Assembly: GCA_963735045.1 (NCBI GenBank) | Contig: CAVTIZ010000003.1 | Span: 1,550,001-1,614,000, forward strand | Length of the DNA: 64,000 nucleotides | DNA from: Salsipaludibacter sp963735045 | GTDB taxonomy: Bacteria; Actinomycetota; Nitriliruptoria; Nitriliruptorales; Nitriliruptoraceae | Reading direction: 5' to 3' | Shown here: piece by piece, positions 1 through 8,852 of the stretch | How the letters are laid out: each line of letters starts with the position of its first letter | Position numbering within the stretch: the stretch's first letter is position 1 | Notes under the pieces: generated by a model | Seen by the model: the letters and a program-made list of their open reading frames with translations, nothing else | Databases searched by the model: none | What the model was told of the DNA's origin: nothing | Translations under genes and position numbers: made by a program

Positions 1-3000
1 CCGCCTTGAGCTCGCCGTAGAGACCGGGACGGCGCGACACCCGGTGGTCGTCGCCCAACCGGAACCGGCGGGTGGGGTGGCCCACGGCGCCGAGTTCGAC
101 CCGCACCGCCACGTGGCCGGGGTGGGCCTGGAGGATCCTGGACAGTTCGTCGATGGCGGCGTCGGTGGCCTGCTGGCTGGCGAAGGACACCACCAGTGGT
201 GCGCCGCGCACCTCCGTCAGGTCCGGGACCGTGACCTTGTTGGCCACCAGCGAGTAGACCTCGTCGCGTTCCTCCACCCGCCCGTCCACCACCAGGATCG
301 CGTCCTCGACCAGGGCATCGTGGGCGACGCGGTAGACCGTCGGCCAGATCGTCACCTCGGTGGACCCGGTGAGGTCCTCCAGGGTCGCACGCACATAGGT
401 CTCTCCCCGCGACGAGTACCGCTTGGTGACCGAGGTCAGCACGCCCCCGGCCTTGACCTTGGCCTTGTCACCGCGGCTGCGCAGGTCGGCCAGGGACGTG
501 TCGGTCAGCTCGTCCAGCAACCGCTCCGCGCCGTTGAGCGGGTGGTCGGACACGTACAGCCCCAGCATCTCGCGTTCGAGCCGCAGGACGGCCTGGGTGC
601 CGAACTCGGCCCGGTCGATCTCCACGCCGTCGCTGAGCGACGCGACGTCGTCGGTGGTGTCCTCGCCGAGCATGTCGAACAGCGAGTCCTGGCCGGCCGC
701 GGTCTGCTTCTTGGTGACCAGCGCCGCGTCCACGATCTGTTCGAAGGCGCCCAGCAGCCCCTTGCGCGTGTGGCCCAGCGACAGGAACGCGCCGGACTTG
801 ACCAGGTTCTCGACCGTGCGTCGGTTCAGGGCCGAGGAGTCGACCTTGGCGCAGAAGTCGCGGAAGTCGGTGAAGGCACCCTGTTCGCGCCGGGCCGCCA
901 CGATCTGTTCCACCACGGCCTCACCGATGCCACGCACGGCCGTCAGCCCGAACCGGATGTCGTCGCCCACCGGCGTGAAGTCGGCGGCCGAGGAGTTGAC
1001 GTCGGGGGGCAGGACCCGGATGCCCATGCGCCGGCACTCGTTGAGGTAGATCGGCTTGGTGTCCTTGTTGTTGCGCACCGAGGTCAGCAACGCGGCCATG
1101 TACTCGACCGGGTAGTGGGTCTTGAGCCAGGCGGTCTGGTAGCTCACGACCCCGTAGGCGACCGTGTGGGCCTTGTTGAAGCCGTACTCGGCGAACTTCT
1201 CGATCAGGTCCCACAGGTCCGACATCAGGCTGCGCTCGTAGCCCTGGTCGACGCCACCCTGGACGAAGGCGGGCTGGATCGCCTCCATCAGTGCGCGCTT
1301 CTTCTTGCCGACCGCCTTGCGCAGCTTGTCGGCCTCGGCCATCGAGAAGCCGGCCAGGTCGGTCGCGATCCGCATGACCTGTTCCTGGTAGACCACGACG
1401 CCGTAGGTGTCGCCCAGGATGGGTTCGAGGTCGTCGTGGTCGTAGGTGACGGCCTCGAGTTCGTTCTTGCGGTCGGCGAAGGTGGTGTGCATGTCCATGC
1501 CCAGCGGACCCGGGCGGTACAGGGCCAGCAGGGCCGAGATGTCGTCGAACCGGGTCGGCCGGAGCTTGCGCACCAGTCCCTGCATCCCGGTGGAGTCCAG
1601 TTGGAACACGCCCAACGTGTTGCCGGTCGACAGCATCTCGTAGACGGCCGGGTCGTCCATCTCACCCAGCAGGTCCTGGTCGTCCAGGTCGACCTCGACA
1701 CCCCGGTTCTCCGACACGTGGTGCTCGGCGTCGGACAGCACGGTGAGGTTGCGCAGCCCGAGGAAGTCCATCTTGAGCAGGCCGATGGCCTCGCACGCCC
1801 CCATCTCGTACTGCGTGACGATCTCGCCCTTGTCCGTGCGCAGCAGCGGGATGGTCTCGGTCAGTGGCTGGGCGCCGATGATCACGGCGGCGGCATGGAT
1901 GCCGTGCTGGCGCTTCAGGCCCTCCAACGTCTCGGCGGTCTCGAGCACGCGGCGCTGGTCGGGATCGTCCTTGGCGCGGGCGAGGTCGGCGGACTTGTCG
2001 TAGGCCTCGGCCAGGGGCACGTCGCGCCCCTGCTCGGGCGGCGGCATCATCTTGGTGAGCTCGTCGCCCATCTGGAACGGGTAGTCCAGCACCCGGGCGG
2101 CGTCGCGGATCGCGGACTTGGCCTTGATGGTCCCGAAGGTGATGATCTGGGCCACGTGGTCGGACCCGTAGCGCTCGGCCGCGTAGCTGATCATCTCGCC
2201 ACGACGCCGGTCGTCGAAGTCCATGTCGATGTCGGGCATCTCGTTGCGGTCCGGGTTGAGGAACCGTTCGAAGATCAGGCCGTGTCGGATCGGATCCACA
2301 CGGGTGATGCCCGTGCAGTACGCCACGACCGAACCGCCGGCCGACCCGCGGCCGGGACCGACCCGGATGCCGACCCGACGTGCGTAGTCGCACAGGTCGG
2401 CCACGATCAGGAAGTAGGCCGGGAAGCCCATCGACTCGATGACCCCCAGTTCGTAGTCGATGCGTTCGCGGACCTCCGTGGCGACCTCCCCGTAGCGCTC
2501 ACGGGCACCACGCTCGACCATCGCCCGCAGTTCCTCGGCCTCGGTGCGCCCGTCGCTGGTCGGGAAGGCCGGCAGCAGGTCCTGGCCGAAGTCCAGCGAC
2601 ACGTCGCACATCTCGGCGATGTCGAGGGTGGCCCGCAGGGCGTCCGGGGCGACGTCACCGAAGGCGCGCCACATCTGCTCGGCGGTGCGCAGGTAGTACT
2701 CCGGGCCGGAGAACTTGAACCGGTCGGTGTCGGAGATCCGCGACCCCGTCCCGATGCACAGCAACGCGTCGTGGGCCTCGGCGTCGGCGGCCGCGGTGTA
2801 GTGGCTGTCGTTGGTGATGACCGTGCGCAGGCCCAGGTCGGCCGCGAGCTTGTCCAGCTTCGGCCAGTTGGCGCGCTGTTCGTCGATGCCGTGGTCCATC
2901 TGCTCGACGAAGAAGCGGTCCGGGCCGAGGATGTCGCGGAACTCGGCCAGCGACTGCGTCGCGGCCGCCTCGTCGCCCATCGTCAGGGCCTGGTTGACCT

Positions 3001-3433
3001 CGCCCCCGAGGCAGCCCGACAGCACGACCAGGCCCTCGTGGTGCTCGGCGAGCAGTTCCTTGTCCAGCCGGGGCTTGTACCAGTGGCCCTCCAACGACGC
3101 CCGCGTGGACAGTTCCACCAGGTTGTGGTAGCCGACGTCGTTGGTGGCCAGGACCGTGAGGTGGTAGTACCGGTCGCCCTTGGGCGTGCGGGTCTGGCTG
3201 AATCGGCTGCCGTGTGCCTGGTAGAACTCCTGGCCCAGGATCGGGTTGACCCCGGCCGCGCGGGCCGCGCGGTGGAACTCCACCAGCCCGAACAGGACCC
3301 CGTGGTCGGTGACGGCGACCCCCGGTTGGCCGTCACGGGCCGCCACCTCGACGAGGTCGTCGATCCGGGTGGCCCCGTCCAGCATCGAGTACTCGCTGTG
3401 GACGTGGAGGTGGACGAAGGAGTCGGTGGTCAC
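1..3433 (-). CDS. dnaE1: DNA polymerase III alpha subunit (replicative), 3' end outside window
   Basis: Catalytic alpha subunit of the replicative polymerase holoenzyme. About 1144 codons are visible; the C-terminal tail lies beyond the left edge. The GTG at 3433-3431 is chosen because the PHP-domain motif HVHSEYS follows at residues 10-16. The polymerase-core acidic motif PDIDMDFDD is near residue 400, and an OB-fold-like stretch (VTKRYSSRGETYV and following) near residue 1010. The visible length nearly fills the usual 1160-1190 residues, so little is missing. The PDIDMDF form separates it from the PDIDIDVES form of dnaE2 at 55440-59465, so the window holds both the replicative and the translesion paralogue. 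It is the last gene of the minus-strand run and is separated from rluD by 406 bases, so it probably has its own promoter. Identity is very secure. Confidence 0.96.
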   Translation of the reverse strand, partial: MTTDSFVHLHVHSEYSMLDGATRIDDLVEVAARDGQPGVAVTDHGVLFGLVEFHRAARAAGVNPILGQEFYQAHGSRFSQTRTPKGDRYYHLTVLATNDVGYHNLVELSTRASLEGHWYKPRLDKELLAEHHEGLVVLSGCLGGEVNQALTMGDEAAATQSLAEFRDILGPDRFFVEQMDHGIDEQRANWPKLDKLAADLGLRTVITNDSHYTAAADAEAHDALLCIGTGSRISDTDRFKFSGPEYYLRTAEQMWRAFGDVAPDALRATLDIAEMCDVSLDFGQDLLPAFPTSDGRTEAEELRAMVERGARERYGEVATEVRERIDYELGVIESMGFPAYFLIVADLCDYARRVGIRVGPGRGSAGGSVVAYCTGITRVDPIRHGLIFERFLNPDRNEMPDIDMDFDDRRRGEMISYAAERYGSDHVAQIITFGTIKAKSAIRDAARVLDYPFQMGDELTKMMPPPEQGRDVPLAEAYDKSADLARAKDDPDQRRVLETAETLEGLKRQHGIHAAAVIIGAQPLTETIPLLRTDKGEIVTQYEMGACEAIGLLKMDFLGLRNLTVLSDAEHHVSENRGVEVDLDDQDLLGEMDDPAVYEMLSTGNTLGVFQLDSTGMQGLVRKLRPTRFDDISALLALYRPGPLGMDMHTTFADRKNELEAVTYDHDDLEPILGDTYGVVVYQEQVMRIATDLAGFSMAEADKLRKAVGKKKRALMEAIQPAFVQGGVDQGYERSLMSDLWDLIEKFAEYGFNKAHTVAYGVVSYQTAWLKTHYPVEYMAALLTSVRNNKDTKPIYLNECRRMGIRVLPPDVNSSAADFTPVGDDIRFGLTAVRGIGEAVVEQIVAARREQGAFTDFRDFCAKVDSSALNRRTVENLVKSGAFLSLGHTRKGLLGAFEQIVDAALVTKKQTAAGQDSLFDMLGEDTTDDVASLSDGVEIDRAEFGTQAVLRLEREMLGLYVSDHPLNGAERLLDELTDTSLADLRSRGDKAKVKAGGVLTSVTKRYSSRGETYVRATLEDLTGSTEVTIWPTVYRVAHDALVEDAILVVDGRVEERDEVYSLVANKVTVPDLTEVRGAPLVVSFASQQATDAAIDELSRILQAHPGHVAVRVELGAVGHPTRRFRLGDDHRVSRRPGLYGELKA

Positions 3434-3839
3434 GAGATCGACCTTCCCCGGTCGGGGTCCGGATGGGCGGTGCGACCACGCGGTGGTCGCCCGCGGTCGG
3501 GCGGCGGGCACGGCACCCCGTCTGGCCCGCCCGTCCGGGTCGCCGTCCTGGGTCGCCATTCTGGGTCGCCATTCTGGGCACCGTGCGCGGTCGCACGTCG
3601 GGGCGCGCGGCCGGGCGGTACTCGGGGGCGATTCAGGGGGCGCTTCGGAGGCCGATTCAGGGGGCACGTCGGGGGTGCGCGGGTTGGGGGTGATGTCATC
3701 GACATCCGTGTCCGGGGAAGGAACCACACGGATGTCGTTCGTCGAACCTACCACCGGCACCAGGCACCTTCACCCCCGTGTGCGCACCGGCACCACCGTC
3801 GTCGACCGCGGCGTCGACGCGGCGGCCGGCCGCCGGGGA
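3434..3839. other. Intergenic region between rluD and dnaE1
   Basis: This 406-base stretch has no coding frame that resembles a protein; the open frames crossing it are antisense or compositional. It should contain the dnaE1 promoter on the minus strand, but I could not pick -35/-10 boxes with confidence. It contains a short tandem repeat (separate entry). Confidence 0.5.
3548..3578. repeat. 13-bp tandem repeat, 2.4 copies
   Basis: The unit CTGGGTCGCCATT occurs twice in tandem and is followed by a partial third copy (CTGGG). It lies in the rluD-dnaE1 gap. No function is evident; slippage is the simplest explanation. Confidence 0.6.
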
Positions 3840-4853
3840 TCAGGCCCCCGGGCGCCGGTCGTCGGGCCAGTCCACATGCCCGCTGACGGCCCGACCGGCC
3901 GCAATGCCCGCCCGCCCCAGGGCCGTCACCAGGTCGTCGGGCAGCGGCGCCTCGACCGCGATCGGGCCACCACCGGCCGGGTGTGCCAGTCGCAGGTGCA
4001 GGGCGTGGAGGAACGGCCGGTCCAGGCCGAGGCCAGCCGCGACCCCCGGCGGTGAACCGTAGGTGACGTCGCCCACCACTGGCGCGCCGGCGTGGGCGAG
4101 GTGGACCCGGATCTGGTGGGTGCGACCCGTCTCGAGGCGACACGCCACCAGCTGGACCGGACGGCCCTCGGGGGTCACGCCGTCGGCCTGCACCACGAAG
4201 TGGGTGACCGCGTGGCGACCCGACGGATCGGCGGCGAACCGCGTGCGGTCGGTGGGGTCGCGTCCCAGCGGGACGTCCACGGTGCCTCGGGCCGCCGGGA
4301 GCCGATCCGCGACCAGCGCGACGTAGGAACGCGTCACGTCGTGGTCGCGCAGGGCCCGGGTCAGTTCCGCGAACGCCCGCTCGGACAGGGCAACGGCCAT
4401 CGCCCCCGACGTGTCCTTGTCGAGCCGGTGGACGATCCCCGGTCGATCCGGGTCCCCACCGGTCGCGGGCAGGCCCGCGGCCAGCAGGGCATCGACCAGG
4501 GTCCCGTCGGGATGGCCGTGGCCCGGGTGGACCACCAGGCCGGCGGGCTTGTCCAGGACCAGGACGTCGTCGTCGCGGAACAGGATCGCGGGCAGGGGCG
4601 GCGCAGGTGTGGGCGTGGGCACCGGGACGGCGGCCACCACCAGCCGCTCACCGCCGACGACGCGGTGCGAGCGCGGCCGGACGACCCCGGCAAGGGTGAC
4701 GTCGCCGGCGTCGATCCGGGTCGCCGCGCGCGACCGGCTGGTCGCGGCCAGGTCGGCAACGACCCGGTCCAGTCGGTCCCCGGCCAACCGCTCGGGCACG
4801 TCCACGACCAACTCGCGGTTCGACCCGGCGTCGGGTTCGGGATGCGGGGTCAC
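3840..4853 (-). CDS. rluD: RluD-family 23S rRNA pseudouridine synthase
   Basis: 337 residues. Converts uridines of 23S rRNA to pseudouridine. An S4-like RNA-binding segment (about residues 20-75) precedes the catalytic domain; the family motif HRLDKDTSG is at residues 142-150 with the catalytic Asp at 145, followed by the conserved TGRTHQIRVHL element. The GTG at 4853 gives a GTGA overlap with the lspA stop, the junction style used throughout this cluster; a longer frame reaches back to 4982 but would sit inside lspA. The lspA-rluD pair is common in bacteria and suggests co-translation. Exact target uridines cannot be told from sequence; RluD-like is assigned from motif and context. Confidence 0.93.
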   Translation of the reverse strand: MTPHPEPDAGSNRELVVDVPERLAGDRLDRVVADLAATSRSRAATRIDAGDVTLAGVVRPRSHRVVGGERLVVAAVPVPTPTPAPPLPAILFRDDDVLVLDKPAGLVVHPGHGHPDGTLVDALLAAGLPATGGDPDRPGIVHRLDKDTSGAMAVALSERAFAELTRALRDHDVTRSYVALVADRLPAARGTVDVPLGRDPTDRTRFAADPSGRHAVTHFVVQADGVTPEGRPVQLVACRLETGRTHQIRVHLAHAGAPVVGDVTYGSPPGVAAGLGLDRPFLHALHLRLAHPAGGGPIAVEAPLPDDLVTALGRAGIAAGRAVSGHVDWPDDRRPGA

Positions 4854-5563
4854 GGTCCAGAGGTCGGCTCGACGCCGGGCAGGGCGCTGTCGTCCCCGTG
4901 GCGCCACAGGTCTGTGGCGAGCAGCACGAACCCGATCGTGATCGCGGCGTCGGCCACGTTGAAGCGGGGGAAGGACCCCCACGCCACGAAGTCCACCACG
5001 TGGCCGTGCAACCAGCGCGGGTCACCGGGGTCACCCAGGCGCACCACGCGATCGACCACGTTGCCGATCGCCCCGGCCACCAGCAGCCCGTAGGCAACCG
5101 CCGGAACCACCCGGACGACGCGTGGCAGCGCCCGCACGACCACGACCACCACGACCGCCGCCACCACCAGGAACGACCACGACGGCAGCGGGAGCCCGAA
5201 CGCGCCGGCGTCGTTGTAGACCAGTTGCCATCCGATGTCGTCGGACAGCCACGGCACGAACTGGCCCGGCTCGAGCGCCTGCTCGACCGCATACTTCACG
5301 ACCTGGTCCACCACGACCACGAGGGCGGCGATCCACAGGGCGAGCCGCCGGGACCGCACGCCGGCCTGCCCCGTGACGCGCGAGGCCTCCGGGTCGGGCG
5401 CACGGCGGTCCGTGTCGTCGGCCGACCCGGACACGTGGCCGTCACCCGGCCCATCGGCGCGGCCGGCGTGGCGGTCGTCAGGGGTGTGGCCGTCGAGGCG
5501 CTCGACCGGCTGCTCGGGTGGGTCCGTGGCGCGCGTGGCGCCCGGCCGGGAATCGTCGTCCAT
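4850..5563 (-). CDS. lspA: Prolipoprotein signal peptidase (SPase II)
   Basis: 237 residues with ATG at 5563. Membrane aspartyl protease that cleaves lipoprotein signal peptides ahead of the lipidated Cys. Four hydrophobic segments follow a hydrophilic tail of about 70 residues rich in D, R and P. The two catalytic Asp motifs are present: GNVVDR (D171) and FNVADAAI (D205). The N-terminal tail is longer than in typical LspA (around 160-200 residues); a frame open to 5638 would lengthen it further and is not preferred. The gene overlaps rluD by 4 bases. Likely substrates in this window are the lipoproteins at 37365, 61945 and 63120. Upstream is a roughly 125-base divergent region shared with the plus-strand gene at 5689. 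Confidence 0.95.
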   Translation of the reverse strand: MDDDSRPGATRATDPPEQPVERLDGHTPDDRHAGRADGPGDGHVSGSADDTDRRAPDPEASRVTGQAGVRSRRLALWIAALVVVVDQVVKYAVEQALEPGQFVPWLSDDIGWQLVYNDAGAFGLPLPSWSFLVVAAVVVVVVVRALPRVVRVVPAVAYGLLVAGAIGNVVDRVVRLGDPGDPRWLHGHVVDFVAWGSFPRFNVADAAITIGFVLLATDLWRHGDDSALPGVEPTSGP

Positions 5564-5688
5564 GTCGCAGGACGGTACCCGTCGCGCCGGTCGGTCCGTC
5601 GAGTCCGGTCGGGGCGGGCCGCGACACGTGCCCAGCACCTAGGCTCGGCGCCGTGCGGCCCGGACGTCGGCCGCCGGGGAGCAACCGC

Positions 5689-6297
5689 GTGGAGCGCGAC
5701 CAGGACGACCGCAGCCGCGGCGCTGGCGCCGCCTGGTCGGTGGCCGGAGCCGTGGTGGTCGGCCTGGCGCTGGTGGCGGCGCGACGGCGGGCCCGGGAAC
5801 TGCGCCGGGAACGCTCGGGCGAGCTGCCACTGCTGGGCCCGGACGGTCAGCCGACCCCGTCGGTCCCGGTGGGCGGGCTCGCCGCGGCGGTGTGCACGTG
5901 GGAGCCCACGCCACTGCCACCGGCCCGACGACGGGCGGCGATGGCATGGGCGTCACCTGCGACCGTGCTCGGACTGGCCATGGCCGTGGCCGGGGGCAGC
6001 CGTCCCACGTGGGACGACCGGGTCCACGCCTTCGTGGCCACCGGGGTGGCCGGGCCGTCGGGCTGGGCACTGGCCAGGGCCGGGATGGGGGCCAACACGC
6101 TCGGGCACACGATCGTGGCCCGCACCGACCACCTGTCGGATCGCCTCCTCGCCCACGAGGCCGTCCACGTCCGGCAGTTCGAGCGTCTCGGCGTGGGGAT
6201 GTACCCGCTGTACCTGTGGTACTCGGCGCGCTACGGCTACCGCGACAACCCCCTCGAGGTCGCGGCCCGCCGCGGTGCGGCACGAACCACCGCCTAG
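5689..6297 (+). CDS. Small membrane protein with HEXXH metallopeptidase-like motif
   Basis: 202 residues. The GTG at 5689 is chosen because GGGGAG lies 8 bases upstream; an in-frame GTG at 5653 is the alternative. An N-terminal hydrophobic segment is followed by a basic stretch, a second hydrophobic region near the middle, then HEAVHVRQ and DNPLEVAAR. HEXXH plus a downstream NPxE resembles a zinc-binding gluzincin-like site, but no protease activity is proven and the family is not one I can name. It is the only plus-strand gene inside a long minus-strand block, wedged between lspA and yggT where many actinobacteria carry divIVA. Its last 4 bases overlap the yggT end tail to tail. Confidence 0.7.
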   Translation: MERDQDDRSRGAGAAWSVAGAVVVGLALVAARRRARELRRERSGELPLLGPDGQPTPSVPVGGLAAAVCTWEPTPLPPARRRAAMAWASPATVLGLAMAVAGGSRPTWDDRVHAFVATGVAGPSGWALARAGMGANTLGHTIVARTDHLSDRLLAHEAVHVRQFERLGVGMYPLYLWYSARYGYRDNPLEVAARRGAARTTA

Positions 6298-6548
6298 CAG
6301 ACGACGCTGCTGACGATGATGATCCCGATGAACAGCACGATGATCGACAGGTCGATCCGGACGTTGCCGATCGGTGCCGACGGCATCACCCGCCGCAGCG
6401 GCTGCAACAGGGGGTCGACCAGGCCGTTGACGACCCGGACGACCGGGACCAGGCCGGCAGGTGGCTGGGGGACGAAGCTCAGGATCACGTAGGCGAACAC
6501 CACCAGCTGGTAGGCCGACACCAGCAGACACAGGACGGATCCGATCAC
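6294..6548 (-). CDS. yggT: YggT family membrane protein
   Basis: 84 residues with two hydrophobic helices around the conserved turn VNGLVDPLLQPLRRVMP, typical of one YggT module. Found next to sepF and ftsZ in many Gram-positive bacteria and cyanobacteria and thought to act at the membrane in division or envelope upkeep; no enzymatic activity is known. The GTG start at 6548 overlaps the sepF stop as GTGA, so it is probably translated from the same message. Position and motif make the call secure; the biochemical role is unknown. Confidence 0.9.
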   Translation of the reverse strand: MIGSVLCLLVSAYQLVVFAYVILSFVPQPPAGLVPVVRVVNGLVDPLLQPLRRVMPSAPIGNVRIDLSIIVLFIGIIIVSSVVC

Positions 6549-7327
6549 GGGCGATAGCCGAGGGTGGCCAACCGGGTCCACTCGCGTTCGGGGATGTCGG
6601 TGCCCTTGGGCACGACCATGAACGACCGTGCACCGACCTTGAGCATCTCGCCGTTGAGGGCGAAGATGGTGCCGGCCACGAAGTCCAGCACGCGCTTGCG
6701 GCTGTCGGTCGGGGCATCGGTGAGGTCGAACACGACCGGGGATCCCTGGCGATAGCGGGTGCCGACCTCGCGGGCGCTGTCCTCGTAGTCGGTGACCGCC
6801 ACGATGGCGACCCGTCGACCGAGGCCATCGGGCAGGCCACCCCCGCCCTCGCCGTCGTCGGGTCGCAGGGCCCGCACGTTGCTGGACTCGCCGCCGCCGC
6901 CGGATCGGGACTCCGCGCCACGCGTGGCGCGCCCGCCACCGTCACGCGACCCGGCGCCCCGGCCACCACCGTCGGGGCGAGACCCACGTCGGCCGTCCTC
7001 GGCAGCACCGCGCGCGGCACCACCCGACGGCACGCGCCCGACGGGCTCGGTGAGGTCCCCGGACGAAGCCGCGGTGCGGAACCCGCCACCGCCACCGCCC
7101 CCGGCATTCGCACTGGCGTTCGCACTGGCGCTGGCACGCCCGGCCACGGCGCCCAGGCCGAAGTCGTCCTCGTGGTCCGGACGCACGACCGCGATCGGCC
7201 CGGTGGTGTCGTGCATGGCCGGCCGGGCTGCACGCGCTTGCTCCTCGAAGCGCTCGGGCATCTCGTCGTACTCCTCGGGTTCCTCGACCAGGCCGAGGTA
7301 CACGAGGGTCTTCTTCCACATGCTCAT
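6545..7327 (-). CDS. sepF: Cell division protein SepF with long Gly-rich linker
   Basis: 260 residues with ATG at 7327. SepF binds FtsZ and the membrane and helps arrange the Z ring. The N-terminal amphipathic start (MSMWKKTLVYLGL) and acidic patch EEPEEYDEMPERFEE are present. A linker rich in G, S, R and A fills about residues 65-160. The C-terminal SepF fold follows (VVFDLTDAPTDSRKRVLDFV, then ALNGEMLKVGARSFMVVPKG). The linker is notably longer than in Bacillus SepF (about 150 residues total), as is usual in actinobacteria. The start lies 2 bases after the yggS stop; the stop overlaps yggT. A frame that stays open upstream through yggS is coincidental. Confidence 0.95.
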   Translation of the reverse strand: MSMWKKTLVYLGLVEEPEEYDEMPERFEEQARAARPAMHDTTGPIAVVRPDHEDDFGLGAVAGRASASANASANAGGGGGGGFRTAASSGDLTEPVGRVPSGGAARGAAEDGRRGSRPDGGGRGAGSRDGGGRATRGAESRSGGGGESSNVRALRPDDGEGGGGLPDGLGRRVAIVAVTDYEDSAREVGTRYRQGSPVVFDLTDAPTDSRKRVLDFVAGTIFALNGEMLKVGARSFMVVPKGTDIPEREWTRLATLGYRP

Positions 7328-7329
7328 CG

Positions 7330-8124
7330 CTACAGACCTCCGGATTGGGGGCCCGTCCAGGGCCGGTCCCGCCGAGCGCCGAACAGGGCGGTGCCCACGC
7401 GAACCATCGTCGCGCCCTCGCCCACGGCTGCGGCCAGGTCGGCCGACATGCCCATGCTGAGTTCCCGGACCGTCGGCCAGTCCCCGACCACGCGGTCCCG
7501 CACGTCGCGCAGGGTGGCGAAGTGGGGTGCCGTGGCCGCGTCCGGATCGGCGTCCGGCGGCGGCAGGGGTGGGACGGTCATCAGGCCCTCGACGTCGAGG
7601 TTGGGGCACTGGCAAGCGTAGGCCACCAGCGCATCCACCTCGTGGAGGCTGCACCCCCCCTTGGCCGGATCGTCGCCCACGTTGACCTGTACGAGCAACC
7701 GCTGGCGGACCCCGATGCGCCCGGCCCGCGCGTCCAGCTCGTCGACCAGCGACCGGCGGTCCACCGAATGGACCAGCACGTCGCGCCCGACCAGGTCGCG
7801 GGCCTTGCGGGACTGGACCTGCCCGACGAAGTGCCAGGCGACGTCGCGCAGGGCCGTGAAGGGCGCCACCTCGGCCTGGTCCACGATCGCGAGCTTGGCC
7901 GTGAGTTCCGCCACGCGGTTCTCCGCCAGGTGCGCCACGCCCGCCGTCGCCATGGCGGCCAGGGTCGACGGCGGATGGGTCTTGCCCACCGCGACCAGCG
8001 TGACCTCGGCGGGGTCCCGGTCGACCGCGCGGGCCGCCACGGCGATCCTCCGACGCACGGCGTCCAGCCGCTCGGCCACGCCAGCGTCGTCGCCTGGCGG
8101 GTCGGTGTCGGGGTCGCTCGTCAT
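7330..8124 (-). CDS. yggS: YggS/PLPBP family pyridoxal phosphate homeostasis protein
   Basis: 264 residues. Single-domain PLP-binding TIM-barrel protein of the alanine racemase-like fold that buffers PLP and affects amino acid pools; it has no established catalytic reaction. The PLP-binding lysine is K48 in VAVGKTHP. The family signatures HFVGQVQSRKA and ELSMGMSADLAAAVGEGATMVRVG (shown here in part of the C-terminal half) fit. Translationally coupled to pgeF through ATGA. Located in the usual actinobacterial ftsZ-pgeF-yggS-sepF order. Confidence 0.94.
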   Translation of the reverse strand: MTSDPDTDPPGDDAGVAERLDAVRRRIAVAARAVDRDPAEVTLVAVGKTHPPSTLAAMATAGVAHLAENRVAELTAKLAIVDQAEVAPFTALRDVAWHFVGQVQSRKARDLVGRDVLVHSVDRRSLVDELDARAGRIGVRQRLLVQVNVGDDPAKGGCSLHEVDALVAYACQCPNLDVEGLMTVPPLPPPDADPDAATAPHFATLRDVRDRVVGDWPTVRELSMGMSADLAAAVGEGATMVRVGTALFGARRDRPWTGPQSGGL

Positions 8125-8852
8125 GCCGTGCGCACCACCAGCCCGGCCTGGCGACCGGTGGCCGGGTCACGACGATGGCTGAACCAGCCGGACCCGCAGT
8201 ACGTGCAGGCCCCGTCGTCGACGACCTCGACGTCGAGTTGGGCCAGGCGGGCACGGACCACGGCGGGCAGGTCCAGCGAGGGCGTGCCCCACGTGGTCCG
8301 GGCAGCGGCCTGCGGATGGTCGGCGGCGACCTCGTCGCGCAGCCACTCCTCGACCTCGTAGCAGCACCCGCGGATGCTGGGCCCGACCGCGGCGCGAGTG
8401 GGCGCCACCCCGGCGTCGTCCATCGAGGCGACCAGGCTGCCCACCACGTCGGCGACGACCCCCCGACGACCGGCATGGGCCACGCCGACGGCGTCCGGGC
8501 CGGCGACCAGCACCGGAACGCAGTCAGCGACCAGCACGTTGAGCGCCCGTTGCGTGGTCGCGGTCCACGCGGCGTCGGCCGGACCGACCTCGGCCCCCGG
8601 TGGGGTGGTGTCGTCCACCACGGCCACGTCGGTGCCGTGGACCTGCCGCAGCCGGACGACCCGGCCGGGGTCCACGCCGACGGCCGCCGCCGCGGCCGCA
8701 CGGTCCGTGGCCAGCCGAGTCGGTCGATGGGGCCGCCGGTGGCTGAGGTTGCCGGGGTGGCCGACGGCCTCACGGGGCCCGTCGGCGTCCCGCCCCGTGA
8801 AGACCGCGCGCACGCCGGGACCGAGGTCCACGGGTGTGCGGGCCAGGGTCAT
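8121..8852 (-). CDS. pgeF: PgeF/YfiH family peptidoglycan editing factor (laccase-domain protein)
   Basis: 243 residues. Cu-oxidase_4 / DUF152 family; in E. coli the homologue removes misincorporated L-Ser from muropeptide precursors, and other members have purine nucleoside or polyphenol oxidase activity. The conserved elements RQVHGTD, ADCVPVLV, HAGRRG, GPSIRGCCYEV and CTYCGSGWFSHRRD are in order and contain the metal-binding His and Cys residues. ATGA overlap with both ftsZ upstream and yggS downstream. The exact substrate here is inferred from family and from the position in the wall/division cluster. Confidence 0.92.
   Translation of the reverse strand: MTLARTPVDLGPGVRAVFTGRDADGPREAVGHPGNLSHRRPHRPTRLATDRAAAAAAVGVDPGRVVRLRQVHGTDVAVVDDTTPPGAEVGPADAAWTATTQRALNVLVADCVPVLVAGPDAVGVAHAGRRGVVADVVGSLVASMDDAGVAPTRAAVGPSIRGCCYEVEEWLRDEVAADHPQAAARTTWGTPSLDLPAVVRARLAQLDVEVVDDGACTYCGSGWFSHRRDPATGRQAGLVVRTA

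Noticed and set aside
3548..3578. Tandem repeat as a CRISPR
   Set aside because: Only 2.4 short units with no spacers. No CRISPR-like array was found anywhere in the window.
44..3886. Very long plus-strand open frame (1280 codons)
   Set aside because: Antisense to dnaE1, whose motifs are on the minus strand. High-GC genes often leave an open antisense frame; the product has no domain features.
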